A stretch of 64,000 nucleotides of DNA, from positions 1 through 64,000 of the forward strand of contig NZ_KB893665.1 in the NCBI RefSeq assembly GCF_000374145.1, given 5' to 3'. The notes under the pieces were generated by a model. The model was not told the DNA's origin. It ran no database searches and saw only the letters and a list, made by a program, of their open reading frames with translations. Below are positions 1 to 9,114 of this stretch, piece after piece. Position 1 is the stretch's first letter. Each line of letters begins with the position of its first letter. The stretch is from Neomegalonema perideroedes DSM 15528 (lineage in GTDB: Bacteria > Pseudomonadota > Alphaproteobacteria > Rhodobacterales > Rhodobacteraceae). The position numbers and the translations under genes were made by a program.

Positions 1-63
1 GCGCCGCCCCTTGTGGGACGGCGCCGGCTTCTAACGGTCGCGCCGCCCCTTGCGGGACGGCGC
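1..63. repeat. Two tandem 24-bp hairpin repeats
   Basis: Two nearly identical 24-bp units lie at 1-24 and 40-63 and differ at one base (TTGTGGG versus TTGCGGG). Each is an imperfect palindrome with arms GCGCCG and CGGCGC around a CCCC/GGGA core, so each can form a stable hairpin. They sit at the window edge, so a longer array could lie to the left. The 16-bp spacer and only two copies argue against a CRISPR. Their role is unknown; tandem transcription-stopping hairpins or a repeat family are both possible. Confidence 0.6.
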
Positions 64-107
64 TCCGGACTAAGAAGACTCGCCGTGAATTCCCGGCCCG
101 GATTCTC

Positions 108-208
108 AGAGCGTTTCACCGATCCTGTCGGATCGGAAAACGCTCTGGTTTTTTGTCAGCTCGCGCAATGCGCCCGAACAGTCTTTCGAACTTTTCGGAT
201 TGCGCTCC
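108..208. repeat. Composite interspersed palindromic repeat downstream of aceA
   Basis: Positions 108-146 form a hairpin with arms AGAGCGTTT and AAAACGCTCT plus an inner CCGATCC/GGATCGG stem. A T-run follows on the plus strand (149-154), so it could terminate plus-strand transcription entering from the left. Positions 147-208, read on the minus strand, begin GGAGCGCAATCCGAAAA and align with the repeat at 57994-58068 between xylF and xylH. The same AGAGCG...CGCTCT ends occur at 39285, 55170 and 60689. This fills the region between the window edge and the aceA stop codon at 215. Confidence 0.7.
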
Positions 209-214
209 AAGGGC

Positions 215-1825
215 TTACTCAGCCGCGAATTGGTTCATGGTGTTGGCGTGTCCGCCCGCCTTCAGCGCGCGCTCGCCGGAAACCATCTCCTTGAAGCTGT
301 CGCCGAGATCCGAACCCACCTCATGCTGATGCTTCACCGCCGAGACCCCGCGACGGATCTCCTCGCGCTGCACCGTCGCGACATAGGCCAGCATCTTGTC
401 TTCGCCGAAATAGCCGCGCGAGAGTTCGTCCACCGATTTGGCGGTGAGGTGGAAGGTCGGCAGGGTGATGAGGTTGTGGAAGACCCCCGCCCGCGCCGAG
501 ATGTCGGTCTGGAAGCGGCGCAGACGCGCATCCGCCTCGCGGCCGAGATCCGTGGCGTCGAACTCGGCCTTCATGAGCTCATTGCCGTCCGGGTAGTCGC
601 CCGCCTGAATCTTGCCCTCGGCCAGCCACTGGCTCCGCACCTGTTTGCGCAGATTCAGCGTCCAATTGAAGCTCGGGGAGTTGTTATAGGTGAGCTTGGC
701 TTTCGGCGCCTGCTTGCGGATCTCGGCGACCATGCCCGCGATCTCGTCGACGTTGGGGGTGTCGGTCTCGATCCAGAGCAGATCCGCGCCGCCCTGATTC
801 AGCGAGGCCACGCAATCCTCGATCACGCGGGCGCGTCCGGTGTTCTCCTTGAAGGGGAAGAGCCCGTTCGGCAAGCGCTGCGGCTTGACGAATTCGCCGC
901 CCTGATACAGCGCCAATTCGCCCTCGCGGATGGGGTTTTCGGCGGTGATCGGCTCGGTCTTGAGCCATTTGATGTAGTCGGAGGCGAGATCGCCCGCCTG
1001 CTGGCTGACCGGCACCTTTTGCGTCAGGCCCGCGCCGAGGCTGTCGGTGCGCGCCACGATCACGCCCTGCTCGACGCCCAATTCCTCAAAAGCGAGGCGG
1101 CAGGCGCGCAGCTTCTCGATGAAGTCCTCGCGCGGCACGGTGACCTTGCCGTCCTGATGGCCGCATTGCTTGGCGTCCGAGACCTGATTCTCGATCTGGA
1201 GGCAGCAGGCGCCCGCCTTGATCAGCTCTTTCGCCAGCAGATAGGTGGCGTGTTCGTTGCCGAAGCCCGCGTCGATGTCGGCGATGATCGGCACCACATG
1301 GGTCTCGAAGCCGTCGATGGCGGCGATGGCGGCTTTGCGCTCCTCTTCGGTCTTGGCGGCCTTGAGGGTCTTGAAGAGGTCGTTGATCGCCACTTCGTCG
1401 GCCTGACGCAGCGAGACGTAGATCTCCTGAATGAGATCCGCCACGGCGGTCTTCTCATGCATCGACTGATCCGGCAGATGGCCCCAGCGATTGCGCAGGC
1501 CCGCCACCATCCAGCCCGAGAGATAGACGTAGGTTCCCTTGGCCGTGCCGCGCAGACGCTTCACCGCCTTGATCATCTGCTGCGCATGGAAGCCCGACCA
1601 GCAGCCCAGCGACTGGGTGAATTTCGAGCTGTCGGCGTCATAGGCGGCCATGTCGGCGCGCATGACCACGGCCATCTGACGGGCGATGTCGAGATGCGAG
1701 TCCCAGGTGTTCTGAAGGCGCAGTTGCAGGATGTCGTCGATGGCGACGCCGCCGGGCGCCTCGCCCGTGGGATAGCGCTTGAGCAGATCGGCGCGGATCT
1801 CGGCGGTGGAAGGACGGGTCGTCAT
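215..1825 (-). CDS. aceA: Isocitrate lyase (glyoxylate shunt)
   Basis: Cleaves isocitrate to glyoxylate and succinate in the cytoplasm, allowing growth on acetate and other C2 sources. The protein is 536 aa, the size of the longer proteobacterial isocitrate lyases (E. coli AceA is about 434 aa). The active-site motif KQCGH is at residues 219-223, followed by QDGKVTVPREDF. I chose the ATG at 1825 because AAAGGACT lies about 9 nt upstream; further upstream extension runs into malate synthase sequence. It follows aceB by 92 bases on the same strand, so the two probably form one unit divergent from the regulator at 3705. Confident call. Confidence 0.95.
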   Translation of the reverse strand: MTTRPSTAEIRADLLKRYPTGEAPGGVAIDDILQLRLQNTWDSHLDIARQMAVVMRADMAAYDADSSKFTQSLGCWSGFHAQQMIKAVKRLRGTAKGTYVYLSGWMVAGLRNRWGHLPDQSMHEKTAVADLIQEIYVSLRQADEVAINDLFKTLKAAKTEEERKAAIAAIDGFETHVVPIIADIDAGFGNEHATYLLAKELIKAGACCLQIENQVSDAKQCGHQDGKVTVPREDFIEKLRACRLAFEELGVEQGVIVARTDSLGAGLTQKVPVSQQAGDLASDYIKWLKTEPITAENPIREGELALYQGGEFVKPQRLPNGLFPFKENTGRARVIEDCVASLNQGGADLLWIETDTPNVDEIAGMVAEIRKQAPKAKLTYNNSPSFNWTLNLRKQVRSQWLAEGKIQAGDYPDGNELMKAEFDATDLGREADARLRRFQTDISARAGVFHNLITLPTFHLTAKSVDELSRGYFGEDKMLAYVATVQREEIRRGVSAVKHQHEVGSDLGDSFKEMVSGERALKAGGHANTMNQFAAE

Positions 1826-1917
1826 GGGGAGAAGTCCTTTGTTCAGATCGGGAAAGGGGAGAACGGCGGTCCAGAAGGCGGGGCCGCCGAAAGACGAGGC
1901 CATGCGCAGCTCTTCCA

Positions 1918-3552
1918 TCAGTCGAGCACGTTCAGCACGGCGTAGGCCGGGGTGGTGATGAACTCCGGGAGGGTCTCGGCGAGAACGGCCTCCTGAACGA
2001 TCCGCGCGGCCGAGGCGTAATGTCCGCGATGGAAGGCCGAAGGCCCGACGCGGTCGAGGATCGCCACGATCTCCGACTGGAAGAGTTCGCCCAGCCATTC
2101 CTCATCCAGCTTGCGCGCCCCGCCGAGGCTCAGCGCGACCGCCGCGCCATGACGGCGCCATTGCCAGAGCTGCGCGCGGCCGATCTCGGCGGTGGCGGCG
2201 TCCTCCATGAGGTTGTTGATGGGCACGGCGCCGCGTCCGGAGATCCATTGCGCCAGATATTCGATGGCCACGGAGATATTGGTGCGCACCCCGGCCTCGG
2301 TGACTTCGCCGGAATGCGGCTTGAGCAGCATGGCGGGCTCGATGCGGTAGGTGTGGCGCGGAATGCGGATCTGGTTCGGGCCGGACATCTCGGCGTCGAA
2401 GATCTCGCGGGCCACCGGCACGAGGTCGGGATGGGCGACCCAGGTTCCGTCATGACCCAACTGGACCTCGCGGAGCTTATCGGCGCGGACCTTGGCGAAG
2501 GCGCGCTCATTGGCCTCCGGATCGCCCTTGACCGGGATCTGCGCGGCCATGCCGCCCATGGCGTGGATTCCGCGGCGATGGCAGACCTTCACCAGACGCG
2601 CCGCATAGGTCGCGAGGAAGGCCTTATCCATGGTGACCTCGGCGCGGTCGGGCAGCAGATAGGCTCCATGGGCGCGCAGAGTCTTGATGTAGCTGAAGAT
2701 ATAGTCCCAGCGGCCGCAGTTCAGCCCGGCGATGTGCTCGCGCAATTCCCAGATGATTTCATCCATCTCGAAGGCGGCGGGCAGAGTCTCGATCAGCACC
2801 GTGGCCTTGATCATGCCGCGCTGAAGCCCCGTGCGGTCCTGAGCGAAGACGAAGACCTCGTTCCAGAAGCGGGCCTCTTCATGGCTCTCCAGCTTGGGGA
2901 GGTAATAGAAGGGGCCGCGCCCCGTGGCCGCCAGAGCCCGCCCGCAATGGAAGACGTTCAGGCCGAAGTCGAAGAGCGCCGCCGAGACCGGCTGTCCGCC
3001 GATCAGCACATTGGCCTCCTGCATATGCAATCCGCGCGGGCGGACGATGAGGACCGCAGGCTCGGGCCCCACGCGATAGGATTTTCCGCTTTTCGGATCG
3101 TCATATTCCAGCGTCCCGTCGCGGTGATCCAGCATATTGGCGTGGCCCGCGACGATGTTCGGGAAGCTCGGGGCTGTGGCGTCCTCGAAATCGGCCATGA
3201 AGACCTTGGCGCCCGAATTCAGCGCGTTGATCATCATCTTGCGCTCGACGGGGCCGGTGATCTCGACGCGGCGGTCGATCAGCGCCTCGGGCGCGGGCTC
3301 GGCCCGCCAGACGCCCTGACGGATCGCCTGAGTCTCCGGCAGATAATCGGGGAGCTCGCCCCGGTCCACGCGCTCCTGACGCCGCGCGCGGGCGACCATC
3401 AGCGCATGCAACCTCAGGCCGAAGCGGCTTTGCAGCTCCGCGACGAAGGACAGAGCCTCCGGGGTCAGAACATGATCCGCGCCGGGCGCGTCGCGCAGGA
3501 CGATAGGAGCGCTGGGGGGGGCGGCGATGGAGGTCGGGCGATCGAGCGGCAT
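1918..3552 (-). CDS. aceB: Malate synthase A
   Basis: Condenses glyoxylate with acetyl-CoA to malate, the second step of the glyoxylate shunt. At 544 aa it matches the malate synthase A isoform (about 530-540 aa) rather than the 720-aa G form. The TIM-barrel family sequence is clear: the ADFEDA stretch near residue 120, PRGLHMQEAN near 170 and the PKLESHEEARFWNEVF region near 220. The ATG at 3552 has GGAG about 9 nt upstream. It is the first gene of the aceBA unit and is divergent from a RamB/ScfR-type regulator across a 152-bp AT-rich region, so acyl-CoA- or acetate-responsive control is likely. Confidence 0.95.
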   Translation of the reverse strand: MPLDRPTSIAAPPSAPIVLRDAPGADHVLTPEALSFVAELQSRFGLRLHALMVARARRQERVDRGELPDYLPETQAIRQGVWRAEPAPEALIDRRVEITGPVERKMMINALNSGAKVFMADFEDATAPSFPNIVAGHANMLDHRDGTLEYDDPKSGKSYRVGPEPAVLIVRPRGLHMQEANVLIGGQPVSAALFDFGLNVFHCGRALAATGRGPFYYLPKLESHEEARFWNEVFVFAQDRTGLQRGMIKATVLIETLPAAFEMDEIIWELREHIAGLNCGRWDYIFSYIKTLRAHGAYLLPDRAEVTMDKAFLATYAARLVKVCHRRGIHAMGGMAAQIPVKGDPEANERAFAKVRADKLREVQLGHDGTWVAHPDLVPVAREIFDAEMSGPNQIRIPRHTYRIEPAMLLKPHSGEVTEAGVRTNISVAIEYLAQWISGRGAVPINNLMEDAATAEIGRAQLWQWRRHGAAVALSLGGARKLDEEWLGELFQSEIVAILDRVGPSAFHRGHYASAARIVQEAVLAETLPEFITTPAYAVLNVLD

Positions 3553-3704
3553 GACGAAGCTCCGTGACTCGGGTGTGAAGTCACGCTAGTCATGTTATGT
3601 CGCAGATGCAGCATGATCCTGACAAACAACGGATGAATAAGGGTAATTTTGTAAGTTATGTCAGAAGACATGCGTGGATTTTGTCATATTTGTAAGGCTC
3701 GCCC
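3553..3704. promoter_or_regulatory. Divergent aceB / regulator control region with repeated motifs
   Basis: This intergenic stretch is markedly AT-rich for the window. GTTATGTC occurs at 3594-3601 and 3655-3662. TTTGTAAG occurs at 3648-3655 and 3689-3696. TTTTGTCA is at 3679-3686 and its inverse TGACAAAC at 3620-3627. The spacings of 61 and 41 bp are close to whole helical turns, as expected for several bound regulator units. I infer these are operators for the adjacent autoregulated RamB-like protein; no binding is demonstrated. Confidence 0.5.
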
Positions 3705-5174
3705 ATGACCGCCCGCGGAGAGAAACTGATCATCGGCCAGAGGCTCAAGGCCCTGCGCCAGTCTCTGGGCCTGACTCAGGCGCAGATGGCGGCGGAGCTG
3801 GGCGTTTCGGCCAGCTACGTCACTTTGATCGAGGCCGATCAGCGCCCGGCTTCGGCGAAGCTGCTCATGCGGCTGGCGGAGGTCTACGACCTCAACGTGG
3901 CGGAGCTGGCGCCCTCGATGGACGCCCAGCTCGCCGCCGATTTCTCCGCCGCGCTGAAGGATCCCGCGCTTTCCGGAAGCGGCGCGCCCTCCCGCGTCGA
4001 GATCGAGGCGGTCCTGCAAGCCTCGCCGAAGATCGCCGCCGCCTTCGTCAAGCTGCATGACCGCTACCGCGAAGAGCTGGTGCGGCCTCAGGCCGAGGCC
4101 AATCCGCTCACCGACCGCGACAAGGTGGAGGCCCTCGCCGAGGTCTCACGGCCCGTGGAGGCGGTGCGGGCTTGGTTCTTCGCCCAGAAAAACCATGTGG
4201 ATTCTCTGGACCGCGCGGCGGAATCTCTGGCCGAAGAGCTGGCGCTGCATCGCAATGAGCCGCATCTGGCTTTGACCGAGCGTCTTTCCGCCCATGGAAT
4301 CCGCGCGCGGATTCTGCCCGCGCAGGTGATGGGCGACCAGTTGCGCCGCTTCGAGCCCCATCGCACGGAGCTTCTCTTCTCCGAATTGCTCGCCCAGCCG
4401 AGCCGCCGCTTTCAGATCGGCGTGTTGCTGGCGCGTCTGGAGCGTCAGGAGATGATCGACCGGCTGGTTTCCGGGGCGGGCTTCTCGGATCCGGTCACGG
4501 CGAGCCTCGCGCGGGTGAGCCTCGCCAATTATTTCGCCGCCGCGCTGATGATGCCCTACGCCCGCTTTCTGGCCGCCTGCGAATCGGCGCGTTACGACGT
4601 GGAGCTGTTGAGCCATCGCTTCGGCGCCAGCTTCGAGCAGACGGCCCATCGCATGACGACCCTTCAGCGCCCCGAGGCGCGGGGCATCCCCTTTTTCTTC
4701 GTGCGGGTGGACCGGGCGGGGAACATCTCCAAACGCTTCAGCGCGGGGCGCTTCCCCTTCTCGCGCTTCGGAGGCTCCTGCCCGCTCTGGAACATCCATG
4801 CGGCCTTCGAGACTCCGGGACAGGTGCAGACGCAGGTCATCCGCATGCCGGAGGGCGCGAGCTATTTCTCCATCGCCCGCACGGTGACGCGGGCGGGCGG
4901 CAGCCATGGAGCCCCGGCGCAGCGCTGGGCCATCGGGCTCGGCTGCGACGTGGCTTACGCCCCGCGCCTGATCTACGCCGAAGGGATCGATCTGGAGCGG
5001 ATGCGTCCGGTGGACGTGGGGCTCAACTGCTATCTCTGCGAACGCCCCGATTGCTCCGCCCGCGCCCATGCGCCGATCAACCGTCGGCTCGTCGTCAACG
5101 AACGCGAGCGCAGCCTCGCGATCTTCCAGTTCGAGGGGGATCCGCCTCCGAACCGGGCGGGTCCGGCCTCCTGA
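3705..5174 (+). CDS. RamB/ScfR-type transcriptional regulator (XRE HTH + ImmA/IrrE-like domain)
   Basis: A 489-aa regulator. Residues about 8-65 are an XRE-type helix-turn-helix (LTQAQMAAELGVSASYVTLIE). The middle resembles the ImmA/IrrE-like domain, and the C-terminal half is the DUF2083 domain of short-chain acyl-CoA regulators, with cysteines in a CYLCERPDCSAR stretch near residue 450. Relatives are RamB (represses glyoxylate-shunt genes in actinobacteria) and PccR/ScfR (propionyl-CoA genes). Divergent placement from aceBA supports control of acetate metabolism here. The effector, probably an acyl-CoA, is inferred from the family. The ATG at 3705 starts directly with the HTH-proximal sequence. 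Confidence 0.85.
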   Translation: MTARGEKLIIGQRLKALRQSLGLTQAQMAAELGVSASYVTLIEADQRPASAKLLMRLAEVYDLNVAELAPSMDAQLAADFSAALKDPALSGSGAPSRVEIEAVLQASPKIAAAFVKLHDRYREELVRPQAEANPLTDRDKVEALAEVSRPVEAVRAWFFAQKNHVDSLDRAAESLAEELALHRNEPHLALTERLSAHGIRARILPAQVMGDQLRRFEPHRTELLFSELLAQPSRRFQIGVLLARLERQEMIDRLVSGAGFSDPVTASLARVSLANYFAAALMMPYARFLAACESARYDVELLSHRFGASFEQTAHRMTTLQRPEARGIPFFFVRVDRAGNISKRFSAGRFPFSRFGGSCPLWNIHAAFETPGQVQTQVIRMPEGASYFSIARTVTRAGGSHGAPAQRWAIGLGCDVAYAPRLIYAEGIDLERMRPVDVGLNCYLCERPDCSARAHAPINRRLVVNERERSLAIFQFEGDPPPNRAGPAS

Positions 5175-5270
5175 CGCCGCTCAAAGCCTTTTGGCTTCCG
5201 GGGTTTTCGGGTAAGTCTGGGGAGAAGCTCCCCGCCCCCGCGTCGGGAGATCAAGCGAGGAGCCTGATCC

Positions 5271-6356
5271 ATGGGAACCGCCGGCTATCAAAGGGCGAGC
5301 TTCATCGCCCTTCTGATTCTCGTGACCATCGCCTTCATCTGGCTGATTCTGCCCTTTTACGGCGCTCTGCTCTGGGCGGTGATCCTCGCCATTTTATTCA
5401 ATCCTCTGAATCGCCTGCTGACGCGCAAATCGGGCGGGCGGCGCAGCCTTGCGGCGGCGCTGAGCCTGCTGGTCTGCGTCTGCATCGTGGTGATCCCCGG
5501 CTCGTTGATCCTCTCCATGCTCGCGCAGGAGGCCGTGGGATTCTATGATCGGATCTCCCGACAGGAATTCGACGCCGCGCGGCTGCTCGCGCAGCTCCGC
5601 GACGCCTTGCCCAGCTTCGTTCTGGAGCGCCTCGACTCGCTCCATCTCCAAAGCTTTCAGGAGCTTCAGACGCGTCTCACCTCCTTTCTCGGGCAAGCGG
5701 CGCAATGGCTCGCCAGCCGGATGGTGGTCATCGGGCAGAATACGGCGCAATTCGCCATCAGCACCGGCGTGATGGCCTATGTGCTGTTCTTTCTGTTTCG
5801 CGACGGCGAGGACGTCCTGCGGAGCATCCGCGAGGCCAGCCCGCTCTCGGCGCGCCATACGGATCACGTGCTGCGGAAATTCTCCGACGTCGTGCGCGCG
5901 ACGGTCAAAGGCAACGTCGTCATCGCCATCGTGCAGGGCGGGATCGGCGGAATCGCCTTTTGGGCGCTCGGCGTCGAGGGGGCCCTGCTCTGGGGCGTGA
6001 TCATGACGCTGCTGTCGCTGCTGCCGGCGGTGGGCGCTTTTCTGGTCTGGGCGCCCGCGGCGTCCTATCTGCTGCTCTCGGGGGAATATCTCAAAGGCGG
6101 CGTTTTGCTGGTGGTGGGCGCCTTCATCAGCGTGGTGGATAATCTCCTGCGCCCGACGCTGGTGGGCAAGGGAACGCGCCTCTCGGATTACATGGTGCTG
6201 GTCTCGACGCTCGGCGGTCTGGCGCTGATCGGCATGAACGGCTTCGTGATCGGGCCGCTGATCGCGGCGCTCTTCGTCTCGGTCTGGTCGCTCTCGGCCG
6301 AGGAGCGCGCCGCGCAGAGAAGCCTCGAAGCGGCGCAGGAGGAGCCCCGCGCCTAG
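5271..6356 (+). CDS. AI-2E family (PerM/YdiK-like) transporter
   Basis: A 361-aa polytopic inner-membrane protein. It has hydrophobic segments near residues 10-48 (two helices), 62-85, 160-185 and several between 215 and 335, the usual AI-2E exporter family topology with a soluble loop around 90-155. Family members have been linked to autoinducer-2 export or Na+/H+ antiport, and the substrate here cannot be read from sequence. The start has GAGGAG about 8 nt upstream. It stands alone, downstream of the RamB-type gene and convergent with a sugar-binding protein gene. No functional link to its neighbours is visible. Confidence 0.8.
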   Translation: MGTAGYQRASFIALLILVTIAFIWLILPFYGALLWAVILAILFNPLNRLLTRKSGGRRSLAAALSLLVCVCIVVIPGSLILSMLAQEAVGFYDRISRQEFDAARLLAQLRDALPSFVLERLDSLHLQSFQELQTRLTSFLGQAAQWLASRMVVIGQNTAQFAISTGVMAYVLFFLFRDGEDVLRSIREASPLSARHTDHVLRKFSDVVRATVKGNVVIAIVQGGIGGIAFWALGVEGALLWGVIMTLLSLLPAVGAFLVWAPAASYLLLSGEYLKGGVLLVVGAFISVVDNLLRPTLVGKGTRLSDYMVLVSTLGGLALIGMNGFVIGPLIAALFVSVWSLSAEERAAQRSLEAAQEEPRA

Positions 6357-6392
6357 CGCGGAGGAGACGCCCCCCGCGCGCCCGGAGCCCTC

Positions 6393-7637
6393 TCAGAGCC
6401 GCCGCAAGGCGCGGCGCAGCTCGCTCAGAATGCGGTCGGCGGCCTCTTCGGCGGTCGCGCGGCCATAGGCGAATTCCTCAATGTTGGTGAGGAAGACCTC
6501 CTGAACCGCCGGATGCTCGATCAGCGGCGACATGGCGGGTCCGGTGGCCTCCGCCACGATCCGCGCCGCCTCGACGTTGGCCGCGCCGAGCTGTCCGGCC
6601 TCCTCCAGAGTCCGCCGCGCCACGGCGGAGGCGGGCAGGCCGCGGCTGACGCCGAGGATCAAAATCGCCTCGGGATCGTTGAGCAGGCAGTCGATCACCT
6701 GAGCGGCGGCCTGAGGATCGCGGGAGTTGCGCGACACCGCGAAGACCATGGAGGGCTTTTTATACAGCCCGTCCGTCTTGGCGCCCTCAATGCGCATCGG
6801 CGGGACGGGGGCGAGGCTTCCCTCGCGGATCGGGTCGTTGAATTTGGAATAGGTCGAATCCCAGAAGAGCGTCCCGCCGATCTTGCCCTCGCCCCAGGCG
6901 GGATCGTCGAAGACCTCGATATTGCCGACCGCCGCCGCCATGCGCCAAGGCCGGAGAATCCCTTGATCCGCCATCCATTGATAATGGTTCAGCGCTTTGA
7001 CGAGATCTTCTTTCGTCCAAGCCAATTCGCCCGTCTCGGGATCGACGAACTCCACGCCGGAGGATTGCGCCGCAAGGGACTCGATGGTGAACATGAGGAT
7101 CACCTTGGTCGCGTCATAGGGATAAGCGCCTTCGGGATTCATCAGTTTGGCGGCGGCGGCGAGATCCTCCCAGGTCTTCGGCAGATCGAGGCCGACGCGC
7201 TGGAAGGCCTCGACGTTGAAGAAGGGAATGGCCCCGGTCACCGAGACGGGCGCGCCGTTCAGCTTGCCGTTCAGCGTGACGGGGGCGAGATGGCCCTCGT
7301 TCCACTGGCTGAGGTCGATGGAGTCCGAGAGCTCCCGCAGATCGGCGAAGCCCGAGCCGTCGCGCGAGAATTGATGCAGCCAAGGCCAATCCACTTGCAG
7401 GATGTCCGCTTCGGTGCGGCCCGCAAGCTGGGTGCTGAGGCGCTCCAGATAGCCCTCGAAGCCGGCGAACTCCGGCTTGACGGTATGGCCGAGCTTGCCG
7501 CCGCAATATTTCAGAGCCTCCTGAGTGGCGACGTGGCGTCCGTCGCCGCCCCACCATGACATCCGCAATTCGGCGGCCGAAGCCGCGCCGACGCAGCCGA
7601 AACTCAGCGCGAAAGCGCCGAGGATGGTCTTTTTCAT
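6393..7637 (-). CDS. Periplasmic oligosaccharide-binding protein (orphan paralogue)
   Basis: Extracellular solute-binding protein of the ABC sugar (family 1, TogB/UgpB-like) type, 414 aa. It has a clear signal peptide (MKKTILGAFALSFG... cleaved after AASAA, about residue 22) and the motif RMSWWGGDGRH just after it. It is a close paralogue of the protein at 24008-25249: long identical stretches such as QLAGRTEAD, DPETG and KKPSMVF/RKPSMVF recur in the same order. It is last in the GH105-GH4-SBP unit and has no permease beside it. It may therefore dock on the permease pair encoded at 26426-28228. Ligand inferred from neighbours: a pectic or rhamnogalacturonan fragment. Confidence 0.85.
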   Translation of the reverse strand: MKKTILGAFALSFGCVGAASAAELRMSWWGGDGRHVATQEALKYCGGKLGHTVKPEFAGFEGYLERLSTQLAGRTEADILQVDWPWLHQFSRDGSGFADLRELSDSIDLSQWNEGHLAPVTLNGKLNGAPVSVTGAIPFFNVEAFQRVGLDLPKTWEDLAAAAKLMNPEGAYPYDATKVILMFTIESLAAQSSGVEFVDPETGELAWTKEDLVKALNHYQWMADQGILRPWRMAAAVGNIEVFDDPAWGEGKIGGTLFWDSTYSKFNDPIREGSLAPVPPMRIEGAKTDGLYKKPSMVFAVSRNSRDPQAAAQVIDCLLNDPEAILILGVSRGLPASAVARRTLEEAGQLGAANVEAARIVAEATGPAMSPLIEHPAVQEVFLTNIEEFAYGRATAEEAADRILSELRRALRRL

Positions 7638-7695
7638 GGGTTTTCCTCCTGAAACAGCGCCTCTCGCGGGCGCCCTCTGATTGGGATGAGACGCC

Positions 7696-9087
7696 TCAAC
7701 CGTATTTGCGCAGAGCGGGCGGCAGACGCTCGGCGGTGGCGGCGGCCATGGCCCGGAAGAGCCGCGCGGCGCGGTCCGGCCCCAAAGGGGCGTTCAGCGG
7801 ATCGGAGAGGAAAAGCCCCTCCAGAGTCGCGGCGTCCTCCGCGAGAACCGCCGCCAGCACGGCGTTTTGCCGATCCGCATGGGGCTTGGCGAGCGCCTCC
7901 ACCGCCGGAGGCAGACGCCCCGCCGCGACGGCCTGCACGCCCAAACCCGAGAATAAGGCGTTGGTCTCGACGATGGTTCCCGGCGCGAAGCCCTCAAGCT
8001 GGCCGCGATTGGGGAGATTGGCGTTGACGACCAGAGTTTCGCCCCGCGTCAAAGCGCGGATCTGAGCCACGAGCGCCTCCTCCGAAGGCGCGCGCAGAGG
8101 CGGCGCCTCATTGGCCTGCTGCGCCTCCTGAGCGGCGGCGCGCCGGGCGTCGCGATCCTTGCGGCGCCATGAGACGGGCGTCAGGCCGAAGCCCCAGCCT
8201 TCATTGTCGCCGAGATACCAGCTCGCGGGCAGGAACTCGGCGAGATGGCGGTCTCCCGCCGCCGCCGCGATCCCGAAGCGCGCCGCAAGGTCGAACTTCA
8301 CGCGGTTGACGTCCTCGAAATAACGCTGGACCTCATTCTCCGGATCCAGCGGCGAGGAGCGCCAGCCCTTGGCCCGATGCTCCGCCGCGAAGGCGAGATA
8401 TTCCGGCAGCATGTCCGCTCCGCCGACGAAGGCGCGATCCACGAAGGTGAAGTGATTCACCCCCAGCACGTTCGCCTGAACGTCGCGGAAGTCGTAGCGG
8501 ATTTCTCCCGCCTTCCGATTGGCCAGCCAGGCGAGGATATGCCGGAGCTTGGTCACTTCATGGCATTCGCCCCAAGCCTTGATTCCCGGATAGGCGGCGT
8601 AAAGCGCGCCGGTCAGAACCGACATGGGATTGGTCAGATTGCAGACGAAAGCCTGAGGCGCATGGGCGCGGATCGCCTCGCCGATGGCGGCCATCTGCGG
8701 AATGGCCCGCATGGCGCGGAGGAATCCGCCCGGCCCCACCGTGTCGCCCACCGATTGCCGGACGCCCTCGCCTTCCGGCAGGCCGAGATCCTGCGCCATG
8801 TCCTCGAAGGAGCCCGGCAGAATCGAGACCACCACGAAATCCGCGCCGGTCAGGGCCTCGGCGAGCTTCGGGACCGCCTTATAGCGCAGATTCCGCCCAT
8901 GAGCCTGAGACAGGCGCTCGCCGAGGGCGGCGTTGCGGCGGGCGGCCTCCTCGTCGAGATCATAGAGGCGAATCTCGCCGGAGACCGTGCCGTCATGGAC
9001 GAGGTCGGCCATCAGCACCTGAGCCCAGTTCAAAGAGCCGCCGCCGATATAGGCCAGCGTGATTTCCGAAGTCGCGGAGCCGGACAT
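7696..9087 (-). CDS. GH4 glycosidase, probable alpha-galacturonidase
   Basis: Glycoside hydrolase family 4 protein, 463 aa. These cytoplasmic enzymes use NAD+ and a divalent metal. The N-terminal Rossmann motif is YIGGGSLNWAQ (residues about 13-23). NPMSVLTG and the metal-site segment GECHEV lie near residues 155-180. GH4 subgroups differ at that Cys-His site; from memory, CHEV is the form reported for LplD-type alpha-galacturonidases, which suits the pectin context. Alpha-galactosidase or alpha-glucosidase remains possible. GGAG lies 7 nt before the ATG at 9087. It sits between a GH105 gene and a binding-protein gene in one unit. Confidence 0.8.
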   Translation of the reverse strand: MSGSATSEITLAYIGGGSLNWAQVLMADLVHDGTVSGEIRLYDLDEEAARRNAALGERLSQAHGRNLRYKAVPKLAEALTGADFVVVSILPGSFEDMAQDLGLPEGEGVRQSVGDTVGPGGFLRAMRAIPQMAAIGEAIRAHAPQAFVCNLTNPMSVLTGALYAAYPGIKAWGECHEVTKLRHILAWLANRKAGEIRYDFRDVQANVLGVNHFTFVDRAFVGGADMLPEYLAFAAEHRAKGWRSSPLDPENEVQRYFEDVNRVKFDLAARFGIAAAAGDRHLAEFLPASWYLGDNEGWGFGLTPVSWRRKDRDARRAAAQEAQQANEAPPLRAPSEEALVAQIRALTRGETLVVNANLPNRGQLEGFAPGTIVETNALFSGLGVQAVAAGRLPPAVEALAKPHADRQNAVLAAVLAEDAATLEGLFLSDPLNAPLGPDRAARLFRAMAAATAERLPPALRKYG

Positions 9088-9114
9088 TGAAATTCTCCAT
9101 TACGCCGGAAGGCG

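Noticed and set aside
1-63. CRISPR-like repeat pair
   Set aside because: Only two copies, each itself a strong palindrome with a 16-bp spacer, and no cas gene in the window.
200-1945. Long plus-strand open frame of 581 codons opposite aceA
   Set aside because: It is the antisense shadow of isocitrate lyase in GC-rich DNA, with Arg/His/Gly-rich composition and no family resemblance.
6357-6392. Terminator between the AI-2E gene and the binding-protein gene
   Set aside because: Only a short CGCGC/GCGCG pairing with no T-run; too weak to call.
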